Positions 56,599 to 64,000 of a stretch of DNA of 64,000 nucleotides are shown one piece after another. The stretch is from Gordonia soli NBRC 108243 (lineage in GTDB: Bacteria; Actinomycetota; Actinomycetes; Mycobacteriales; Mycobacteriaceae). How positions within the stretch are numbered: position 1 is the first letter of the stretch; each line of letters starts with the position of its first letter. The notes beneath the pieces are model-generated. The model did not search any database and was not told the origin of the DNA. It was given only the letters and a program-made list of their open reading frames with translations. The DNA lies in contig NZ_BANX01000033.1 in assembly GCF_000334455.1 (NCBI RefSeq), positions 62,001 to 126,000 of the forward strand, given 5' to 3'. The translations under genes were made by a program, and so were the position numbers.

Positions 56599-57307
56599 GC
56601 AACGACTCGATGTAGCGAATCGTCCGGGTCGCCATCGATTCGAACAGGTCGTCGGATTGCGGGAGCTGCTCGTCGGTGAGCGCACGCAGCAGCGGCGCGT
56701 GTAGAGCCGGGTTCGCGTCGAGCCATGACCGGGGTACCGGCCGCGCCAGTTCGGTGCGGAATTCTTCTGGGGTCCGATCGACCCGGTAGTCGATGAGAAG
56801 ACTGAAGGCGAAGACATCGAGGAGCAGGTGCCCACGCACCTCATTGGCCGCGTACGAGTCCAGGCCGATGTCTGTGAGGAATCGGATGGTGGCCTCGCTG
56901 TCCATGATCCGCTGGACCGGAACCATGCCCGGCGTGGGCGTCTCGTCGAGCGAGATCAACAGCGCGCGGGCGAGAGGTCGATAGGCGGCGCGCGCCGCCC
57001 GATACCACTGTCGGATCGAGTCGCGCCAGCGAGCAGGGTCCAGATCCTGACGTGGCAATCGGTCGACGAGCTCTTGCGCGGCGAGGTCCACCGCCTCCTG
57101 CCGGTCATCGATGACGTTGTACAGGGCACGCACGGTGACGCCCAGCTCTGCAGCGAGTCGGCGCATCGTGAGCGCCGGGAACCCCTCGACGCCGGCGAGT
57201 TCCAACGCGGCCCGCCCGATCGCATCCTTGGTGAGCGGGGGCCGTCCGGAGTGCTTGGGCGGCCGTCCGCGTTTACGCAGCCCGGGCCCGGAGCTTGTCT
57301 CGGTCAT
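56555..57307 (-). CDS. TetR-family transcriptional regulator
   Basis: 250 residues. A basic N-terminal tail (RKRGRPPKHSGRPPLTK) precedes the HTH (AALELAGVEGFPALTMRRLAAELGVTVRALYNVIDDRQ), typical of the TetR_C tetracycline-repressor-like group. A large ligand-binding region follows (residues 80-240). ATG 57307 is 7 bases after TAAGTT, so the transcript is leaderless. It is divergent from the fused ABC exporter across 74 bases, which suggests it regulates that transporter. It shares 44 bases at its 3' end with the convergent thioesterase gene. Confidence 0.9.
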   Translation of the reverse strand: MTETSSGPGLRKRGRPPKHSGRPPLTKDAIGRAALELAGVEGFPALTMRRLAAELGVTVRALYNVIDDRQEAVDLAAQELVDRLPRQDLDPARWRDSIRQWYRAARAAYRPLARALLISLDETPTPGMVPVQRIMDSEATIRFLTDIGLDSYAANEVRGHLLLDVFAFSLLIDYRVDRTPEEFRTELARPVPRSWLDANPALHAPLLRALTDEQLPQSDDLFESMATRTIRYIESLLSDRPAAPSAPIDR

Positions 57308-57314
57308 CGGTTAG

Positions 57315-57374
57315 AACTTACGCCGACCGTTTATTACACGCAGCGTTGATTTTTGAGTCGCCTGAACTTAGGGT
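57315..57374. promoter_or_regulatory. Divergent tetR / ABC exporter promoter region
   Basis: Minus -10 TAAGTT at 57315-57320. Plus -35 TTGATT at 57346-57351, a 17-base spacer and -10 TAGGGT at 57369-57374, then 7 bases to ATG 57382. Both -10 boxes overlap a copy of the direct repeat GAACTTA (57314-57320; 57364-57370). The TTAGGGTTGCCT stretch partly resembles a DtxR/IdeR iron box. Confidence 0.55.
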
Positions 57375-57381
57375 TGCCTTC

Positions 57382-60300
57382 ATGCCGCAGACAGCACCGA
57401 CAACCCTCTCGTCGATCATTCGTCGTCACACGCTTGCCTTCGGCTCATCGGCCGTGCTGGCGGTCATCGCGGGCGCGCTCGCCCTGGCGCCCTACGTCGC
57501 CGTGTACGCGATCACCGTGACCCTCTTCGACGGAGCGGCGGACTCCACACGCGTCTGGACCATCGCCGCGGCCGTCGGCGCCGCACTCGTCGGACGATCC
57601 GTTCTGTCGGCAGCGAGCAGTCACCTCGCGCACGTCACCGCCTACCGCGTCCTGGCAGATCTGCGTCTCGAACTCGTCGCGAGACTGCGCCGCATGCCGC
57701 TCGATGCGGTCCGGCGACGCCCGGTCGGCGAACTGAAGAAGACCCTGGGCGACGATGTCGAACAGCTCGAAGAGGCGCTGGCACACGGTATTCCCGACCT
57801 GGCCGCAGCCATCGCCGTTCCGATCACCACCACCGCCCTGTTGTTCTTCGTCGACTGGCGGCTCGCGCTTGTGGCCCTCGCTGCGCTGGTCATCGTGGTG
57901 GTCGTCAGCGGATATGGCATGAGTCGCGCACAGAAGTCGAACGTCGAGTTCCTGGGGATCATCGCGCGGATGAACAACTCAGTGATGGGATTTCTGCAGG
58001 GAATCAAGGTGATCCGTGGATATCTCCGCCCGGATGCCGGGTACCACCAGGCCAAGCGGGACATCGTGGACTCGTTCGATGCACAGCAGCGGCTGGCCCG
58101 GGGCCCGTTGGTCTGGGTGGTGTCGGCGATGAGTGCGCTGGCCGGACTCGCCGTGGCATTGCTCATCCCGGTGGCGGGTAGTCGATTCGTCTCGGGTGGA
58201 ATCGATCTCGGCGTGCTCGCGCTCTTCCTGGTGCTGGGTTTGGCCTACCTGAGCCCTCTCATGGGGCTCGTCGGGGTCCTGGCCACCATCATCACCCGGC
58301 TGCAGTTCGCCGGCGCCGCAGTCGGCGAGTTGCTCGTCCAGCCCGACCTCGCCGAACCGACCTCGCCCCGACGACCGGATTCGAGTGGTCCGGTCGAGAT
58401 CCGTTTCGAGCGGGTACGTTTCGCCTACGGCGACGAAGTCGTGTTCGATGACCTGGACCTCGTCGTCAGGGCGGGTTCGACCGTCGCGGTGGTAGGTGCC
58501 ACCGGTGTGGGGAAGTCGACGATGGGGAGATTGCTCGCCCGCTTCGCCGACCCCGACGCGGGCCGGATCACGATCGGTGGCGTCGACGTCCGCAGCCTCA
58601 CCACGGAGGATCTCGTCACACTCGTCGCCTTCGTACAGCAGGATGAGTATCTCTTCGCCGCGTCCCTGATGGACAACATCCGGATCGCTCGACCGGATGC
58701 GACCGACGAGGAGGTGCTCGCAGTTGCCGACGCCGCCGAGCTGACCGACCTGGCGACCACCTTGCCCGACGGCTGGCGCACTGTGCTGAGCTCCGGCGAC
58801 GGTGGCTTGTCCGGCGGTCAGCGCCAGCGGGTCTCGATCGCTCGGGCTCTGCTCAAGGACGCCGAAGTGATCGTTCTCGACGAGGCCACCGCAGCCCTCG
58901 ACGCCAGGACCGAGGCTGCGACGCTGAAGGCCATCCGGGAGCTCACTGCGGGTCGAACCACCATCGCCATCGCCCATCGCCTCGCGACCATCCGAGATGC
59001 CGACGAGATCGTGCTGATCGCCGACGGTGGTGTGGCCGCACGGGGCGCGCACCACGAGCTGCTGGCCGACGACCGATACCGAGATCTGTGGCGTGACTAC
59101 GAGAACGCCGCCGGTTGGCAGCTCGATGCCGCGACCGATGCGACCGCCGCAGATGCACCGGAACCGCCGCCTCGCCGCGACGACGCGGCGCTCGACGAAT
59201 GGGACCGGGCCGCTCTGTCGATGGTCCGTCCGAGGATCGGCGGTATGGGATTCCTCCGGCAGTGGCAGGTCCTTCTCGGTCGCGGCCGAGCGGATCTCCT
59301 CCGCCGGGGCCTGCCCCGCCTGCTGCTGGAGGGCCTGGTTCGCGGTGTCCCGATCCTCGCGGTGTATCTGCTGCTCGACAACGCGATCGACGCCGCGTCC
59401 GGTGGCGACCCGGTCACCATCGGCCAGGTGTGGGCCACATGTGGACTCGTCGTGTTCGGCATCCTGGCGCGACTCCTGGCCGCACATTGGGCGAACCGGA
59501 CCGTCTTCACCATCGCAGCGCGCGGCAAGGCCGACCTCCAGCTCTCGCTCATCGAGCGACTCAGACGGGTACCACTGGGCTATTTCGATCGAGCCGAGCC
59601 GAGCCGCACCGCATCGGTCATCACCTCCGACACCACGATGATCGACTTCCAGAACGTCCCGCAGATGCTCACCTCGGCGGTACTCCAGCCGGTCTATCTC
59701 GGTGCCGCTCTCATGGTCATCGACTGGCGGCTGGCACTCTGCGCCCTTGCGGGATTGCCGATCTTCCTCGTTGCGACCGCGGTCAGCGATGGTGTCTACC
59801 ACCGAGCGTTCGCCGACGTCCACCAAGCGCGGTCGGCGGCCGGGGCCGCCCTGCTCGAACAAGCCCGCGGCGCGGCGGTCATCCGTTCCGCCCCGGAGTC
59901 GGAGCTGACGACGAGGTACCGTGCCGCGGTCGAATCGCTGCGGTCGGCGAGCGTGTCCATGTCGGTGCGCGCCCTACCGTCCACCGCGATCGGGTCGGTC
60001 GCAGTCGAGCTCGGGCTGGTCCTCACGATCGTCGTCGGCGCGGCGCTGTACACCGGCGGTGGGGTCAGTGCCTCGGTGCTGCTCATCTTCCTGATGCTGA
60101 GTCTGGTGATGTACCAACCGATCCAGCAACTCAACGAACTCGCGGGTTACCGTCGCAACCAACAGGAGATCGCCGCGAAGATCGGTGAGATCTGGGACGA
60201 GCCGATCCTGCCGGAGCCACTCGAACCCCGGTCGGTCCAGACGATTCCGCCGACCGTGCAGTTCGACGCCGTCGACTTCGCGTACCGGAATGTCCCCGAC

Positions 60301-60999
60301 AGCATCCGTCCCCACGACCACCTCGTCCTCCACGACGTCTCTTTCACCGCACCGGCCGGGACGATCACCGCATTGGTCGGCTCCTCGGGAGCAGGTAAGA
60401 CCACGGTGGCCAACCTCGTCGGAAGGCTGTGGGACGTCACCGATGGCGCGGTTCGCATCGACGGCGTCGATGTACGCGAACTCGGCACCGAGTCGGTGAT
60501 GCGGCTGGTGACCACGGTGTACCAGGACAGCTACCTTTTCGGCGACACGGTTGCATTCAACATGCGGATCGGGCAGCCCGACGCGACCGACGCCGAGATC
60601 TGGCGGGCGCTCGAGGCAGCGGCCTGCGCCGATGTGGTGGCCGCTCTGCCCGATGGTCTCGACACAGTGCTCGCCGATGGCGGCACCGACCTCTCCGGAG
60701 GTCAGCGCCAACGGCTGTGTATCGCCCGCGCCCTGCTCAAGGACTCGCCCGTGGTCGTACTCGACGAGGCTGTCGCGTCGGTGGATCCGACGACCGAGTC
60801 CCGAATCCAGCAGGCGCTGGCGTCGCTGATGTCGGGGCGGACGGTCATCGTGATCGCGCACCGGCTCGACACCCTCCACCGGGTCGACCAGGTGGTCGTC
60901 CTCGACGGCGGACGGGTGACCGGCGTCGGCCCGCCCACCACGATGCTGGACGTCCCGAGCGACCGGACCACCTCAGAACCGGCAGGAGCGGATGTCTGA
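57382..60999 (+). CDS. Fused tandem ABC exporter (two TMD-NBD units)
   Basis: 1205 residues. Two complete type IV exporter halves are joined. TMD1 (helices about 20-310) with NBD1: Walker [11 protein letters not shown] (about 372), Q-loop FVQQDEYLF, signature LSGGQRQRV, Walker [14 protein letters not shown]-loop [11 protein letters not shown]2 (about 640-900) with NBD2: Walker [11 protein letters not shown] (about 998), [36 protein letters not shown]. Both ATP sites look competent. This resembles an IrtA-IrtB/YbtP-YbtQ pair fused head to tail, but it lacks the siderophore-interacting N-domain of IrtA. ATG 57382 follows a strong promoter by 7 bases. The last 27 bases overlap hisG. Confidence 0.93.
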   Translation: MPQTAPTTLSSIIRRHTLAFGSSAVLAVIAGALALAPYVAVYAITVTLFDGAADSTRVWTIAAAVGAALVGRSVLSAASSHLAHVTAYRVLADLRLELVARLRRMPLDAVRRRPVGELKKTLGDDVEQLEEALAHGIPDLAAAIAVPITTTALLFFVDWRLALVALAALVIVVVVSGYGMSRAQKSNVEFLGIIARMNNSVMGFLQGIKVIRGYLRPDAGYHQAKRDIVDSFDAQQRLARGPLVWVVSAMSALAGLAVALLIPVAGSRFVSGGIDLGVLALFLVLGLAYLSPLMGLVGVLATIITRLQFAGAAVGELLVQPDLAEPTSPRRPDSSGPVEIRFERVRFAYGDEVVFDDLDLVVRAGSTVAVVGATGVGKSTMGRLLARFADPDAGRITIGGVDVRSLTTEDLVTLVAFVQQDEYLFAASLMDNIRIARPDATDEEVLAVADAAELTDLATTLPDGWRTVLSSGDGGLSGGQRQRVSIARALLKDAEVIVLDEATAALDARTEAATLKAIRELTAGRTTIAIAHRLATIRDADEIVLIADGGVAARGAHHELLADDRYRDLWRDYENAAGWQLDAATDATAADAPEPPPRRDDAALDEWDRAALSMVRPRIGGMGFLRQWQVLLGRGRADLLRRGLPRLLLEGLVRGVPILAVYLLLDNAIDAASGGDPVTIGQVWATCGLVVFGILARLLAAHWANRTVFTIAARGKADLQLSLIERLRRVPLGYFDRAEPSRTASVITSDTTMIDFQNVPQMLTSAVLQPVYLGAALMVIDWRLALCALAGLPIFLVATAVSDGVYHRAFADVHQARSAAGAALLEQARGAAVIRSAPESELTTRYRAAVESLRSASVSMSVRALPSTAIGSVAVELGLVLTIVVGAALYTGGGVSASVLLIFLMLSLVMYQPIQQLNELAGYRRNQQEIAAKIGEIWDEPILPEPLEPRSVQTIPPTVQFDAVDFAYRNVPDSIRPHDHLVLHDVSFTAPAGTITALVGSSGAGKTTVANLVGRLWDVTDGAVRIDGVDVRELGTESVMRLVTTVYQDSYLFGDTVAFNMRIGQPDATDAEIWRALEAAACADVVAALPDGLDTVLADGGTDLSGGQRQRLCIARALLKDSPVVVLDEAVASVDPTTESRIQQALASLMSGRTVIVIAHRLDTLHRVDQVVVLDGGRVTGVGPPTTMLDVPSDRTTSEPAGADV

Positions 61000-61818
61000 C
61001 GCAAGGATCGCGCGCGCCCCGAGTTCGGAGAGTTCGTCCATCAGGTTCTGGTGTGCGCGCCGTGGGACCAGTGCACGTACGGCGACCCAGTCCTCGTCCG
61101 CCATCGGGGCAACCGTCGGCGACTCGATCCCGGGAGTGATCTCGACCGCTTTGTCGAGAAGCGCACGCGGGCAGTCGTAGTCGATCATCACGTACTGCTG
61201 GCCGAAGACCACACCCTGCACTCGCTTCACGAACTGTCGGGCAGCCTTGTCGTTCTCCGTCCCCGCCCGGCTGATCAGCACACCCTCGGAGTCGCACAGC
61301 GACTCCCCGAACGCGACGAGTCCGTGCTGGCGCAACGTCCGACCGGAACCGACGACGTCCGCGATGGCGTCGGCGACACCCAGCTGGATGGAGATCTCGA
61401 CAGCGCCGTCGAGTCGGATGATCTCCGCGGAGATCCCGCGGGAGTCGAGGTCAGCACGCACCAGGTTGGCGTAGGACGTCGCGATCCGGGTGCCCTCGAG
61501 ATCGGCGACGGTCCAGTCGCGCCCTGCAGGCGCGGCGTAGCGGAAGGTCGACGACCCGAAGCCCATCGCCAGTTCCTCGTCAACCGCTGCGCCGGAGTCA
61601 CCGGCGAGATCGCGGCCGGTGATCCCGAGATCGAGCGTGCCCTCGCCGACGTAGATGGCGATGTCCTTGGGACGGAGGAAGAAGAACTCGACATCGTTGG
61701 CGTTGTCGAGAACGGTCAGGTCCTTGGAATCGGACCGCTTACGGTAACCGGCCTCGGCAAGCACCGCGGCGGCGGATTCGGAGAGCGCGCCCTTGTTGGG
61801 CACGGCGACACGCAACAT
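60973..61818 (-). CDS. hisG: ATP phosphoribosyltransferase HisG (long form)
   Basis: 281 residues, the long hetero-independent form with a C-terminal regulatory ACT-like domain. It catalyses the first step of histidine synthesis (ATP + PRPP) and is feedback-inhibited by histidine. [47 protein letters not shown], and [17 protein letters not shown] are family blocks. It lies 63 bases after hisE, as in M. tuberculosis (Rv2122c-Rv2121c). Its end overlaps the convergent ABC exporter gene. Confidence 0.97.
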   Translation of the reverse strand: MLRVAVPNKGALSESAAAVLAEAGYRKRSDSKDLTVLDNANDVEFFFLRPKDIAIYVGEGTLDLGITGRDLAGDSGAAVDEELAMGFGSSTFRYAAPAGRDWTVADLEGTRIATSYANLVRADLDSRGISAEIIRLDGAVEISIQLGVADAIADVVGSGRTLRQHGLVAFGESLCDSEGVLISRAGTENDKAARQFVKRVQGVVFGQQYVMIDYDCPRALLDKAVEITPGIESPTVAPMADEDWVAVRALVPRRAHQNLMDELSELGARAILASDIRSCRF

Positions 61819-61861
61819 CGTGGTGGATCCTCACTGATCGGACGTGTGGGGAGGAGACGTG

Positions 61862-61882
61862 GCCGACCCGGTGTGGGTCGGC
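61862..61882 (-). terminator. Hairpin between hisE and hisG
   Basis: GCCGACCC and GGGTCGGC pair perfectly around a 5-base loop, directly after the hisE stop. No T-run. It may attenuate rather than stop transcription into hisG. Confidence 0.45.
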
Positions 61883-62163
61883 TACAGATGGCGGTACACG
61901 TCGTCGAGCGACAGTCCACGCTTGACCATCATCACCTGCAGCCAGTACAGGAGTTGCGAGATCTCCTCGCCCAACTCCTCGTCGGACTCGTGCTCGGCTG
62001 CCAGCCAGACCTCGCCGGCCTCTTCGATGATCTTCTTCCCGAGTGTGTGCACGCCGGAGTCCAACGCCGCGACCGTCCCGCTACCCGCGGGGCGTGTGGT
62101 CGCCTTGTCGCTCAATTCGGCGAACAGCTCGTCGAAGGTCTTCACGGATGACGATTCTCCCAC
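61882..62163 (-). CDS. hisE: Phosphoribosyl-ATP pyrophosphatase HisE
   Basis: 93 residues, the single-domain HisE of actinobacteria (not fused to HisI). [25 protein letters not shown] is followed by the Mg-binding [33 protein letters not shown] cluster with several Glu. It is the second enzyme of histidine synthesis. The start is GTG 62163, giving GESSSVKTF at the front; the in-frame GTG at VKTF would also give a known HisE form. Confidence 0.97.
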   Translation of the reverse strand: MGESSSVKTFDELFAELSDKATTRPAGSGTVAALDSGVHTLGKKIIEEAGEVWLAAEHESDEELGEEISQLLYWLQVMMVKRGLSLDDVYRHL

Positions 62164-62206
62164 GACCGGAACGACCGCCGGTGCGCAGGTGTGCGGCCGC
62201 GCTCGA

Positions 62207-62938
62207 TCACCGTCGTCCGGCGCGCACGTCGCCGGATGTGGCAGCCGCGATGCCCACCTCTGTGTCGCCGACCCCGACGACGGCGCGCAGGTCGTCGACG
62301 GTCACCCCGACCAGTGTGGTCCGGAACGTGCGCAGAGGGCCGTCGGGCACCTGCGCCGCCGAGGGCACGACCAATGTCGGGCAGCCCGCTGCGGTCGCCG
62401 CGGCACTCCCGGTCGGTGAGTCCTCGACGGCGACACAAGCTCCCGGATCGACTCCGAGCAGGTCGGCCGCTCGTAGGTAGAGATCCGGCGCGGGCTTGCC
62501 GACCGGCACCTCGTCTCCGCAGACCGTCGCGGTGAACCGCTCGACTCCGATGGTGCGCAGCGCGACGTCGGTCAGCTCCCGGACCGTGTTGGTGACGAGC
62601 GCCATCGGGATGCCGACCGCTGCGACGAGGTCGAGGGTGTCCCGCGCGCCGGGCCGCCAGGGCAACTCGTCGGCGAACAGCTCGGTGACACGGTCGAGCA
62701 CCCAGCGGGCCTCACCCGGATGGTCGCGCGCCTCGGGGTCGAGCCCCGCCGCGTCGAACACCTTCGCCATCGCATCCTCCAGCGAGTTGCCGAGGGTGGA
62801 CTCACGCAGCTCGGTCGACATCTCGACGCCGTGCCGGCGCGCGAGGTCCGCCATGGCGACGTCCCACAGGGGTTCGGTGTCCAGCAGGGTGCCGTCCATG
62901 TCCCAGAGGACCGCGGCGGGCGATGCAGAGGTGGTCAC
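62207..62938 (-). CDS. HAD-family phosphatase (beta-phosphoglucomutase-like)
   Basis: 243 residues from GTG 62938. The frame extends 8 codons upstream. HAD motifs are all present: [16 protein letters not shown] (nucleophile Asp and acid Asp), [26 protein letters not shown] (Lys) and [18 protein letters not shown] (Asp). The helical cap after motif I is the C1 type found in phosphoglycolate/sugar phosphatases. Substrate unknown. It lies 43 bases upstream of hisE and is co-oriented, but a histidine-pathway role (HisN-like) is not supported by sequence. Confidence 0.9.
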   Translation of the reverse strand: MTTSASPAAVLWDMDGTLLDTEPLWDVAMADLARRHGVEMSTELRESTLGNSLEDAMAKVFDAAGLDPEARDHPGEARWVLDRVTELFADELPWRPGARDTLDLVAAVGIPMALVTNTVRELTDVALRTIGVERFTATVCGDEVPVGKPAPDLYLRAADLLGVDPGACVAVEDSPTGSAAATAAGCPTLVVPSAAQVPDGPLRTFRTTLVGVTVDDLRAVVGVGDTEVGIAAATSGDVRAGRR

Positions 62939-63007
62939 CTCTGCATCATGGCCGAGCGGCACACGCGCCGACCACCCGGCGGCCTGTGCGTCCGGTCACG
63001 AGAGCGG

Positions 63008-63817
63008 TCACTCGTGACCCGCGCCGACCGTCGCAGTCCGGATGGCGTGCTCGGTCGCGTCGTCTGCGGGGTAGAACAGCTCGACGGTCATCTCGTCGAG
63101 TGTGATGTCCAGCGGCGAACCGAAGGTGGTCAGCGTGGTGAAGAAGGAGAGGATCGATCCGCCCAGATCGAGCTCGAACGGGATCAGGAGTTCGTCGACG
63201 GCGCGACTGCGCCCCCGGCTGCCGGGTCGCTCCAGTGCGCGGACGGTCGCGTAGTCGGCGACCTCCGCCTCCAGTGCGACCAGTCGCCGGTCGCCGGTGA
63301 CCCGACTCATCCGTCGGAGCAAGCCGACCAGGTAGATCGCCCATTCGTCGAAGTTCCGGGTGTACCCGGACAGACCGTCCGGGTGCAGCGACGCGCGGAA
63401 CAGATTGAGCGGTGGTTGTGCGAGGTGCTCGGGCAACAGGCCGATCAGTCGGGTCGCGGCGCGATTCGCCAGCACCACGTCCCACGTCCTGTCCAACGCG
63501 ACGCCCGGGTAGGGGTCGTGAGCGTCCAGCAACCTTTGCACGCTCTCCTGCACCCGAGCGAGCTGGGCGTCCCCGAGCGGCGCCTCGGAGTAACGCGGCG
63601 CGTGACCGGCGGCCAGCAGCAACGAGTTGCGTTCGCGCAGTGGGATGTCCAGACGCTGTGACAGTGCGTCGAGCAGAGCTGGACTCGGGGTCGACTTACC
63701 GGTCTCGACGAAGGACAGGTGGCGGGGCGAGACGCCGACGTCGTAGGCGAGGTCGAGCTGACTGAGCGATCGGCGCGCACGCCACTGCCGCAGCAGCTCA
63801 CCGACACCGACCGTCAT
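63008..63817 (-). CDS. XRE regulator with MmyB-like ligand domain
   Basis: 269 residues. N-terminal Cro/C1-type HTH (ELLRQWRARRSLSQLDLAYDVGVSPRHLSFVETGKSTPS) and a C-terminal MmyB-like (PAS-related) domain marked by RVQESVQRLLDAHDPYPGVALDRTWDVVLANRAATRL and LFRASLHPDGL. Such regulators control a divergently placed oxidoreductase or hydrolase gene. ATG 63817 follows TAGGAT by 6 bases, so the message is leaderless. A perfect palindrome lies in the divergent region. Ligand unknown. Confidence 0.92.
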   Translation of the reverse strand: MTVGVGELLRQWRARRSLSQLDLAYDVGVSPRHLSFVETGKSTPSPALLDALSQRLDIPLRERNSLLLAAGHAPRYSEAPLGDAQLARVQESVQRLLDAHDPYPGVALDRTWDVVLANRAATRLIGLLPEHLAQPPLNLFRASLHPDGLSGYTRNFDEWAIYLVGLLRRMSRVTGDRRLVALEAEVADYATVRALERPGSRGRSRAVDELLIPFELDLGGSILSFFTTLTTFGSPLDITLDEMTVELFYPADDATEHAIRTATVGAGHE

Positions 63818-63823
63818 GCGGTC

Positions 63824-63829
63824 ATCCTA
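63824..63829 (-). promoter_or_regulatory. -10 box of the XRE/MmyB regulator
   Basis: TAGGAT, six bases, then the ATG at 63817. Leaderless. Confidence 0.5.
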
Positions 63830-63851
63830 GGAGTCACCGCGCGGCCCGACG

Positions 63852-63868
63852 ACTACCTCGGAGGTAGT
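63852..63868. promoter_or_regulatory. Perfect palindrome, probable operator for the XRE/MmyB regulator
   Basis: ACTACCTC-G-GAGGTAGT, 8+8 bp about one central base. It covers the -35 position of both the regulator and the divergent hydrolase (whose CACGCT -10 is at 63891-63896, six bases before its ATG). Confidence 0.65.
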
Positions 63869-63902
63869 GGTCTCGGTTCGGCGCGGCCCCCACGCTGGTG
63901 TC

Positions 63903-64000
63903 ATGACCGACTCCAGACCGCCGACCGTCCTCGTCTCCCCCGCCATGGCCGTGCCGGCCCGCGTCTATCGCCATCTGGTCGCCGCGTTCGCCGACGTCGG
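63903..64000 (+). CDS. Start of an alpha/beta-hydrolase-like gene (partial)
   Basis: Only 32 complete codons are visible: TVLVSPAMAVPARVYRHLV resembles the opening of serine-aminopeptidase-type alpha/beta hydrolases, in which SPAMAV is the oxyanion-loop strand. The gene runs out of the window. It starts six bases after CACGCT and is divergent from the XRE/MmyB regulator, the usual partner arrangement for that family. Confidence 0.55.
   Translation, partial: MTDSRPPTVLVSPAMAVPARVYRHLVAAFADV

Noticed and set aside
57979..59862. 627-codon minus-strand frame opposite the ABC exporter
   Set aside because: The plus-strand frame has every ABC motif in place; the antisense frame has none.

Overview
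The window is high-GC, gene-dense, almost free of repeats, and carries the proteasome-pupylation cluster, RbpA, twin-arginine genes and a cobalamin cluster in the order known from Mycobacterium tuberculosis. This marks the host as a mycolate-type actinobacterium (Mycobacteriales). Gordonia or a near relative is my best guess from general character, not a computed assignment. The window is chromosomal core DNA. I see no tRNA or rRNA gene, insertion sequence, prophage or CRISPR array.

Layout. 1-8.5 kb: accessory metabolism, with a TUDOR-like protein fragment, glutathione peroxidase, a three-gene redox/lipid cassette (DUF1295 membrane enzyme, flavoprotein, SDR), a glyoxalase-fold protein coupled to a small Cys/His protein, a DUF2235 hydrolase, an MpaB-type oxygenase and a small DUF3263 protein. 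8.5-16.3 kb: adenylate cyclase, TerC/DUF475 membrane protein with a small zinc-finger protein, rbpA, then the envelope operon amidohydrolase-lnt-ppm1 and fxsA. 16.4-28.6 kb: cobalamin synthesis. cobN lies behind a B12 riboswitch, divergent from cobG-cobH-cobIJ. After a GyrI-like gene comes the opposite-strand operon SDR-cobL-cobM-cobK, with a divergent flavin/F420 split-barrel reductase. 28.6-32 kb: Xaa-Pro peptidase, 5'-3' exonuclease, DUF4333 membrane protein. 32.1-43.4 kb: helY-tatC-tatA, pafBC, pafA, and the dop / pup-prcB-prcA block. 43.5-50 kb: alpha-glucan phosphorylase, AraC regulator/VOC pair and an FHA-ABC transporter. 50-55.5 kb: mpa, trmI, a RecB-type nuclease and a secreted PE-PPE-domain hydrolase. 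55.7-64 kb: thioesterase, TetR regulator, a giant fused ABC exporter, hisE-hisG, a HAD phosphatase, an XRE/MmyB regulator and the start of a hydrolase.

How the genes work together. Pup is deamidated by Dop, ligated to targets by PafA, recognised and unfolded by Mpa, and the targets are degraded by PrcBA. PafBC is the DNA-damage regulator transcribed just after pafA. The cob genes cover precorrin-2 methylation through the C5/C15 methylations, plus cobalt insertion. Lnt and Ppm1 act on lipoproteins and polyprenol-phosphate-mannose at the membrane.

Two regulatory themes stand out. First, many genes have a TANNNT -10 box 6-8 bases before an ATG/GTG, so much of this window appears to be translated from leaderless mRNAs. 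Second, several divergent promoters carry clean palindromes beside a regulator gene (XRE/hydrolase, AraC/VOC). I did not find a convincing new multi-gene defence or mobile system. The most open-ended leads are the regulator-palindrome pairs, the fused ABC exporter with its iron-box-like promoter, and the secreted PE-PPE hydrolase.
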